Assembly (NCBI RefSeq): GCF_016107705.1
Contig: NZ_JAEHGC010000013.1
Coordinates: 92,059-156,058 of the forward strand
DNA from: Neobacillus cucumis
GTDB lineage: Bacteria; Bacillota; Bacilli; Bacillales_B; DSM-18226
Length of the DNA stretch: 64,000 nt
Direction of reading: 5' to 3'
Part shown: one piece after another, positions 61,856 through 64,000 of the stretch
How the letters are laid out: every line of letters begins with the position of its first letter
Position numbering within the stretch: position 1 is the first letter of the stretch
Position numbers and translations under genes: made by a program
Notes under the pieces: generated by a model
The model's database searches: none
Told to the model about the DNA's origin: nothing
The model's input: only the letters and a program-made list of their open reading frames with translations

Positions 61856-61973
61856 AAAATTGGTTTATAGTCTTATATTTTATCGGACAATTTAGGGCTA
61901 TGCATTCGAACAACCTTTTGGCGTTATTTGCATGTCCGAATATGCTTTTTAAAAACAAATATCCAAAATAAAT

Positions 61974-62006
61974 CAGGCGCCATTTGAAAATGGCGCCTAA
62001 CCTTTT
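61974..62006. terminator. Bidirectional terminator
   Basis: AGGCGCCAT and ATGGCGCCT form a 9-bp stem around TTGAAA, followed by AACCTTTTTT on the plus strand. It separates the convergent MocR and nitroreductase genes. Confidence 0.8.
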
Positions 62007-62008
62007 TT

Positions 62009-62761
62009 CTATTCCAAATGAAATCCTTTGCTTTCAACAAATTCCCGCATATGAACTCTTCTCTTATTTTTCATAAAATTAGCCATGGATTCAGTCCATG
62101 TAGTTTGTTTATTATTGCTAGAACGCTGTTGATAATAGGTGCTCATTGTTTGATCATACTCGTCAAGTAAACTTCCATATTTCTCTACGTTATACTGATT
62201 TTCATGGAGAATAGCGTCTAACGGGAGTCTCGGTTTTACCTCGTTCTTTTCGGCAGGAATGCCTAAGCATAATCCAAATAGCGGCACTACCTTGTCAGGA
62301 AGGCCAACAAGCTTGCTAATGGGATCGGGATTATTCCGAACACCTCCGATATAGCAGCCGCCATAACCAAGTGATTCTGCTGCCGTGATAACGTTCTGGG
62401 CAATAAGGGCGGTGTCAATGATTGCGACCATAAAATTTTCTAAATTATCGTGTTCAATGACAATCCCATGCTTTCTGCCAGCCACTTCCAAGCGCTTTAA
62501 ATCCACGCAAAATAGGAAAAAATCTGCAGCGTCGCTTATATGTTTATTTTTGGCAAGTTCAGCTATTTGATCTTTCTTTTCCTTGTCCGTAACATGAATG
62601 ATGGAATAAGCCTGGACAAAATGGGAAGTAGCCGCACCCTGTCCTGATTGAAGGATTTCCAATAAATGTTCTTTTGGGATTGGGTCTGCTAAATACTTGC
62701 GGACAGAGACATGACTTTGCATCACCTTAATTGTTTCCGATGTGCTCTCCAAATTTTTCAT
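62009..62761 (-). CDS. NADPH-dependent nitro/flavin reductase (NfsA family)
   Basis: A 250-residue NfsA/NfrA-type reductase: HVSVRKYLADPIPKEHLLEI carries the FMN-phosphate-binding Arg region, SGQGAATSHFVQAYSI and ESLGYGGCYIGGVRNNP are characteristic, and FGLCLGIPAE completes the FMN site. The reaction is NADPH-dependent reduction of quinones, nitroaromatics or flavins. Length is normal. Confidence 0.92.
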   Translation of the reverse strand: MKNLESTSETIKVMQSHVSVRKYLADPIPKEHLLEILQSGQGAATSHFVQAYSIIHVTDKEKKDQIAELAKNKHISDAADFFLFCVDLKRLEVAGRKHGIVIEHDNLENFMVAIIDTALIAQNVITAAESLGYGGCYIGGVRNNPDPISKLVGLPDKVVPLFGLCLGIPAEKNEVKPRLPLDAILHENQYNVEKYGSLLDEYDQTMSTYYQQRSSNNKQTTWTESMANFMKNKRRVHMREFVESKGFHLE

Positions 62762-62999
62762 TTAAAATCATCCTTTTTCTTCTAATTTGTTTTATTATAA
62801 CCTAAAAGATGAGAATGAATATCCTTCCAGCTCCTACAAGCCTTGAAGAACAATTTCTTGCTAGAATCCGATCTGCAACTCTTGAGGAAGAGAATGACAA
62901 ACATCTGATTTGTTCAATATGATTTTCATCAAACAACAAAAAACGGTCTGACATAATTGTCAAACCGTTGATGTGACTGTGTTCTCACACTGTCTGTGA
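62762..62999 (-). terminator. Intergenic region containing the terminator of the tRNA cluster
   Basis: AACGGTCTGACA at 62942-62953 pairs (one G-U) with TGTCAAACCGTT at 62958-62969; the minus-strand flank is TTTTTTG. It ends the tRNA transcript. The rest of the interval holds no recognisable gene. Confidence 0.8.
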
Positions 63000-63081
63000 T
63001 ACCGGTGGTCGGGGTCGAACCGACACTCCTTGCGGAACACGATTTTGAGTCGTGCGCGTCTGCCAATTCCGCCACACCGGC
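63000..63081 (-). tRNA. tRNA-Leu (anticodon CAA)
   Basis: Class II tRNA with a short variable arm and anticodon loop CTCAAAA. CCA is not encoded. Last gene of the tRNA cluster. Confidence 0.93.
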
Positions 63082-63103
63082 GTGTATAAAATTTTGAAGC
63101 TAA

Positions 63104-63189
63104 TGCCGAGGACCGGAATCGAACCGGTACGGTAGTCACCTACCGCAGGATTTTAAGTCCTGTGCGTCTGCCAGTTCCGCCACCCCGGC
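63104..63189 (-). tRNA. tRNA-Leu (anticodon TAA)
   Basis: Class II tRNA with anticodon loop CTTAAAA and a long variable arm (GCGGTAGGTGACTACCG). CCA is not encoded. Confidence 0.93.
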
Positions 63190-63236
63190 GAAATCATATT
63201 ATTTTAATTTTCCAATCTCAACACAAATTGTAAAGA

Positions 63237-63311
63237 TGGAGGCGGCAACCGGATTCGAACCGGTGGATAAAGGTTTTGCAGACCTTGGCCTTACCACTTG
63301 GCTATGCCGCC
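63237..63311 (-). tRNA. tRNA-Cys (anticodon GCA)
   Basis: Acceptor GGCGGCA/TGCCGCC, anticodon loop CTGCAAA, T-loop GGTTCGAATCC and encoded CCA. Confidence 0.95.
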
Positions 63312-63349
63312 ATTTAAAGAGAATTATTTTTACTGACGTGAAAAAACTC

Positions 63350-63424
63350 TGGAGCGGAAGACGGGATTCGAACCCGCGACCCCCACCTTGGCAAGGTGGT
63401 GTTCTACCACTGAACTACTTCCGC
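63350..63424 (-). tRNA. tRNA-Gly (anticodon GCC)
   Basis: Acceptor GCGGAAG/CTTCCGC, anticodon loop TTGCCAA and encoded CCA. Confidence 0.95.
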
Positions 63425-63428
63425 AAAT

Positions 63429-63503
63429 TGGCTGGGCTAGCTGGATTTGAACCAACGCATGTCGCAGTCAAAGTGCGATGCCTTACCGCTTGGCTATAGC
63501 CCA
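63429..63503 (-). tRNA. tRNA-Gln (anticodon TTG)
   Basis: Acceptor TGGGCTA/TAGCCCA, anticodon loop CTTTGAC and encoded CCA. Confidence 0.95.
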
Positions 63504-63543
63504 ATAGTATAATAAATTTACCACTTATTCAATAAAAATTAAA

Positions 63544-63620
63544 TGGGGCGGCTGATGGGAATCGAACCCACGAATGTCGGAACCACAATCCGATGCGTTA
63601 ACCACTTCGCCACAACCGCC
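63544..63620 (-). tRNA. tRNA-His (anticodon GTG)
   Basis: GGCGGTTGTGGCG 5' end with the extra G expected of tRNA-His, anticodon loop TTGTGGT and encoded CCA. Confidence 0.94.
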
Positions 63621-63634
63621 ATAATGAAAATAAT

Positions 63635-63708
63635 TGGCAGGGGTAGTAGGAATTGAACCCACACCAAAGGTTTTGGAGACCTTCGTTCTACCTTTAAACT
63701 ATACCCCT
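63635..63708 (-). tRNA. tRNA-Trp (anticodon CCA)
   Basis: Acceptor AGGGGTA/TACCCCT, anticodon loop CTCCAAA, discriminator G and encoded CCA. Confidence 0.95.
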
Positions 63709-63712
63709 AAAA

Positions 63713-63797
63713 TGGTGGAGGGGGACGGATTCGAACCGCCGAACCCGGAGGGAGCGGATTTACAGTCCGCCGCGTTTAGCCACTTCGCTACCCCTCC
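63713..63797 (-). tRNA. tRNA-Tyr (anticodon GTA)
   Basis: Class II tRNA with GGAGGGG acceptor, anticodon loop CTGTAAA, a long variable arm and encoded CCA. Confidence 0.94.
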
Positions 63798-63827
63798 ACA
63801 TATGAGAGTTGAATTGTCAGCTTAAGG

Positions 63828-63900
63828 TGCCGACGAGAGGAATTGAACCCCCAACCTACTGATTACGATTCAGTTGCTCTACCAATTGAGCTACATCGGC
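63828..63900 (-). tRNA. tRNA-Thr (anticodon CGT)
   Basis: Acceptor GCCGATG/CGTCGGC, anticodon loop ATCGTAA. The 3' flank reads ACCT, so CCA is not fully encoded. Confidence 0.9.
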
Positions 63901-63921
63901 GTATCTATTAAAACTTAAAGG

Positions 63922-63994
63922 TGGCTCAGGACGGAATCGAACCGCCGACACAAGGATTTTCAGTCCTTTGCTCTACCGACTGAGCTACTGAGCC
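63922..63994 (-). tRNA. tRNA-Phe (anticodon GAA)
   Basis: Acceptor GGCTCAG/CTGAGCC, anticodon loop CTGAAAA. The 3' flank reads ACCT rather than ACCA. The cluster probably continues upstream beyond the window. Confidence 0.93.
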
Positions 63995-64000
63995 ACTTAA

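Noticed and set aside
1..64000. Prophage, insertion sequence or integrative element
   Set aside because: No transposase, integrase, phage gene or long terminal repeats were found in any frame.

Overview
The window is a contiguous stretch of low-GC Bacillaceae chromosome (Bacillus / Neobacillus / Mesobacillus-like). This rests on strong GGAGG ribosome sites, TTG and GTG starts, CcpA-type cre sites, spore-former genes (prkA, yhbH, a KinB-like kinase), and a queG-yhbB-trmL-prkA-yhbH block that follows Bacillus subtilis gene order. No prophage, insertion sequence or CRISPR array is visible.

Layout. 1-2.5 kb: the end of a shortened CpdB-like nucleotidase, an ArsB/NhaD-type transporter and a small hypothetical gene. 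2.5-10.9 kb (minus strand): a larA-SDR-larE-larB-larC1-larC2-nickel permease-rpiR-gntK block, meaning a LarA-family nickel-pincer racemase/epimerase with its whole maturation kit, a nickel importer and gluconate kinase. 11-27.6 kb: two paralogous ROK repressors, an AraC-led operon of two Gfo/Idh/MocA oxidoreductases and two TIM-barrel isomerases, 6-phosphogluconate dehydrogenase (gnd), beta-glucuronidase (uidA), uronate isomerase (uxaC) and two paralogous GPH sugar symporters. 27.7-30.6 kb: a diguanylate cyclase and a KinB-like kinase. 30.6-35.5 kb: the N-acetylglucosamine genes nagR-nagB-nagA and nagE. 35.5-45.3 kb: core genes plus tRNA-Gly. 45.4-57.3 kb: a complete 3-hydroxyanthranilate meta-cleavage operon with a two-component flavin monooxygenase and a stand-alone FAD synthetase, best read as anthranilate catabolism. 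57.4-62.8 kb: miscellaneous small operons. 63.0-64 kb: ten tRNA genes on the minus strand.

Main hypothesis. The 2.5-27.6 kb region reads as one beta-glucuronide pathway: GPH symporter, UidA (glucuronate), UxaC (fructuronate), SDR (D-mannonate), nickel-pincer LarA homologue (D-mannonate to D-gluconate), GntK (6-phosphogluconate), Gnd (pentose phosphate pathway). No mannonate dehydratase, KDG kinase or KDPG aldolase is present in the window. A shared inverted repeat (arms TTAATTTGTTT or close variants, 3-bp spacer) lies in front of larA/ROK1, uxaC/ROK2 and both symporters. This ties the nickel module to the glucuronate genes and suggests a nickel-dependent bypass of the classical Ashwell route.

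Other points of interest are a larC gene split at its natural linker with stops that prevent simple frameshift fusion, a very long histidine-rich tract in LarC1, a three-cysteine LarE, an EthD pseudogene, several interspersed structured repeats and three small unannotated genes.
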